Source of the DNA: Rhodoferax sp. | GTDB taxonomy: Bacteria; Pseudomonadota; Gammaproteobacteria; Burkholderiales; Burkholderiaceae_C | Direction: 5' to 3' | DNA: 64,000 nucleotides | NCBI RefSeq assembly: GCF_018780565.1 | Contig: NZ_JADMJN010000010.1 | Span: 124,001 to 188,000, forward strand | In this document: positions 62,327 through 64,000 of the stretch, in pieces | Numbering within the stretch: position 1 is the stretch's first letter | How the letters are laid out: every line of letters begins with the position of its first letter | Translations under genes and position numbers: made by a program | Notes under the pieces: model-generated | Told to the model about the DNA's origin: nothing | The model's input: the letters and a program-made list of their open reading frames with translations, nothing else | Database searches by the model: none

Positions 62327-63034
62327 CTAATTGCCCAAAGCTCCAAACACTTTTTTCAGCAGGGCGCTGCCGGTACCTACAGGATCCTGGCGGATTTTCT
62401 TCTCTTCCTCGCCAATCATCAGGTAGAGACCGTCCAGTGATTTGCCTGTCACGTACTGCTGGATGTTGGCGTCTTCCTTTTTCATCATGCCGAACTCAAC
62501 GGCCCGCCCAGCCACCTGGTTGTATTTTTCCGCCAGCCCAACCTTGGCCGTGGCCTTGGTGACGATCGGCAAGAACTTGACGCCGAGAGGCGCGCGCGTT
62601 TTCTCGGAAAAAAAGTTGGTCACGGAGGTCTCACCACCCGCCAGGATTTTCTTAGCATCAGTCACATTCATGGACTTGACGGCACCCACCAACAAATCTT
62701 TCGCCATCGGTACAGCGGCCTCTGCGGCACGGTTCATAGAGGTTACAAGCTCGTCGATGCGAGCACCCTGCCCCAAGGTCCTGAGCAATTTGGAAGCATC
62801 CTCCAGATACCGGGGCAAAGGAATTCGAACTTTTTCGTTGCCAAGGAATCCATCTGTTTTGCCCAACAGGTTGACCGCTGCGATAGCTCCCTTCTCCAGC
62901 GCAGCCTTCAAGCCTTGTGAGGCTTCGGCATTGCTCAGATCATTGATCGAAAGTGCAAGGGCTTGCTGTTGCGCAAACATGATCACGGTCGCCAGCAGGG
63001 GCACCGGAATGGAATTAAACTGTCGACGATCCAT
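62327..63034 (-). CDS. DUF4197 exported protein
   Basis: The 235-residue product has an N-terminal signal segment (about 8-28). LSNAEASQGLKAALEKGAIA, DAKKILAGGETSVTNFFSEK and the end GLYLMIGEEEKKIRQDP are DUF4197 signatures. Function unknown; relatives are periplasmic. It overlaps nothing and faces away from the TlpA-like gene with a 15-base gap between starts. Confidence 0.88.
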   Translation of the reverse strand: MDRRQFNSIPVPLLATVIMFAQQQALALSINDLSNAEASQGLKAALEKGAIAAVNLLGKTDGFLGNEKVRIPLPRYLEDASKLLRTLGQGARIDELVTSMNRAAEAAVPMAKDLLVGAVKSMNVTDAKKILAGGETSVTNFFSEKTRAPLGVKFLPIVTKATAKVGLAEKYNQVAGRAVEFGMMKKEDANIQQYVTGKSLDGLYLMIGEEEKKIRQDPVGTGSALLKKVFGALGN

Positions 63035-63049
63035 GGACGCACCTTTGAA

Positions 63050-63547
63050 ATGAAACGAAGTCTCTATCTTGCCGTAGCCGTGACGGTTTTGGCAATCAGT
63101 TTAGGCGTGTACCTTAACTCGGGCGTCTCCACGGCACCGCAATCCACTTTCGTCATGCTTGATGGATCGCAAAAAAATACCTCAGATTTCAAAGGGAAGG
63201 TGATGCTGGTGAACTTCTGGGCAACCAGTTGCACCACCTGCGTGGCCGAGATGCCCAACATAGTCAAGACGCACGAAAAATTCAAGTCTCGTGGCTTTGA
63301 CACGATCGCCGTCGCCATGCGTTACGACCCACCCAGCTATGTCGTGAATTTTGCACAGACCCGCAAACTTCCTTTCCAGGTGGCCATTGACAATACGGGC
63401 AATGTCGCCAAGGCTTGGGGTGAAGTACAACTCACCCCGACGACCTATCTTGTTAACAAGCAAGGAAATATCGTCAAACGGTATGTCGGCGAGCCTAACT
63501 TCGTCGAGCTGCACGCACTCATTGAGAAGTTGTTGACCGAAGTCTAG
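63050..63547 (+). CDS. TlpA-family thiol:disulfide thioredoxin
   Basis: The 165-residue product has an N-terminal membrane anchor/signal (MKRSLYLAVAVTVLAISLGV). The thioredoxin fold has VMLVNFWATSCTTCVAEMPN with active site CTTC, the cis-Pro loop LTPTTYLVNKQG, and a redox role in the periplasm, possibly cytochrome or copper-site assembly. The ATG at 63050 gives the proper signal peptide. Confidence 0.9.
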   Translation: MKRSLYLAVAVTVLAISLGVYLNSGVSTAPQSTFVMLDGSQKNTSDFKGKVMLVNFWATSCTTCVAEMPNIVKTHEKFKSRGFDTIAVAMRYDPPSYVVNFAQTRKLPFQVAIDNTGNVAKAWGEVQLTPTTYLVNKQGNIVKRYVGEPNFVELHALIEKLLTEV

Positions 63548-63636
63548 AAGGCACAAGGCCTTCAAACATGCCGCGATGCACGGTTTGTGAAATCTTCCGA
63601 TAGACTGTTCGCACCTTGTCTTCGCAGCCTTCGATA

Positions 63637-64000
63637 TTGAAAAGTCCATCGGTTCGGTTCTTAACCCCAACTTCCTCGTCGGAACTCGATGCCCTGCGCG
63701 GTATTTTTCGCGAATATGCTGACAGTCTGGCAGTCGATTTGTGCTTTCAGGGCTTCGAGGCTGAACTCGCCTCATTGCCTGGCGAATATGCAGAGCCACG
63801 TGGCGCCTTGTTGATGGCGCTGGTCAATGAAGAAGTGGCGGGGTGCTGCGCTTTGCGCCCACTGGATAACGTCGACTACATCAACGCTTGCGAGATGAAA
63901 AGACTTTATGTACGCCCCTTGTTTCGCAAATCAGGCCTCGGACGACAGTTGGCTGAGGCCATTCTGGATCAGGCACGTCTTGCGGGCTACAACAGCGTTT
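63637..64000 (+). CDS. GNAT-family N-acetyltransferase, C-terminus cut by window edge
   Basis: The frame is open from the stop at 63601 to the right edge. It contains LDALRGIFREYADSLAVDLC, MALVNEEVAGCCALRPL and the acetyl-CoA loop MKRLYVRPLFRKSGLGRQLA, typical of GNAT. The start is uncertain: TTG at 63637 is the best in-frame choice, and an earlier TTG near 63616 is possible. No clear ribosome site is seen. The substrate is unknown. Confidence 0.82.
   Translation, partial: MKSPSVRFLTPTSSSELDALRGIFREYADSLAVDLCFQGFEAELASLPGEYAEPRGALLMALVNEEVAGCCALRPLDNVDYINACEMKRLYVRPLFRKSGLGRQLAEAILDQARLAGYNSV

Overview
The window reads as chromosome of a betaproteobacterium of the Burkholderiales, most likely family Comamonadaceae and close to Rhodoferax or Polaromonas. 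This placement is an inference. It rests on the protein families (DUF3567, PhaM, DUF2946-type copper protein, a sugar-PTS remnant with EIIA-Man/HPr/EI), the Glp-type glycerol ABC importer beside glpD/glpK, the absence of the early S10 genes upstream of rplN, and the generally high GC content. Genes are dense, and most short open frames overlap real genes on the other strand.

Layout: 1-1365 is the start of a PhoX-type phosphatase that runs off the left edge. A histone H1-like basic protein follows. At 2.1-2.8 kb there is a decayed umuC fragment and a short 11-bp periodic array, next to an initiator tRNA gene. From 2.9 to 12.1 kb, all on the minus strand, lies the spc/alpha ribosomal block: rplN-rplX-rplE-rpsN-rpsH-rplF-rplR-rpsE-rpmD-rplO-secY-infA-rpmJ-rpsM-rpsK-rpsD-rpoA-rplQ, then tRNA-fMet. 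A good sigma70 promoter sits just upstream of rplN. From 12.2 to 22.4 kb is a complete glycerol locus: a minus-strand glpS-T-P-Q-U-V importer and glpD, with divergent glpR and glpK. Together they import glycerol, phosphorylate it, oxidise glycerol-3-phosphate and control the set.

22.5-26.2 kb holds proC, a small basic secreted protein, ubiA, oxyR and a DTW-domain tRNA-modification gene. 26.2-27.7 kb is a small accessory patch with two unknown exported proteins. recG follows, then the queuosine genes queD, queA and tgt. Between queA and tgt sits a salicylate 5-hydroxylase-like module (nagG, nagH, Rieske ferredoxin) with a divergent NahR/NagR-type regulator. 36.0-39.9 kb has a chemoreceptor, a FIST-domain sensor and a PhaM-like granule protein. 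39.9-43.9 kb is a copper-handling operon (DUF2946-like, TonB receptor, YcnI, PCuAC).

43.9-59 kb is mixed housekeeping: diguanylate cyclase, two crotonases, a DksA-like protein, an FAH-family hydrolase with a divergent IclR regulator, DUF3108 and DUF3567 proteins, ChaN, purU, psd, a LysR regulator, glcD and cidAB. It ends in an incomplete phosphotransferase system (EI, HPr, EIIA-Man) in one operon with an MFS transporter and a lipoprotein. 61-64 kb carries a degenerate kinase/receiver protein, a DUF4197 protein, a TlpA-like thioredoxin and a GNAT acetyltransferase cut by the right edge.

I did not find a clear new defence or mobile system. The most unusual signals are a palindromic repeat written into recG codons with relatives in two other genes, a tgt with a 21-residue insertion in its zinc site, a composite one-good-site ATPase pair in the glycerol importer, and a probable pseudokinase.
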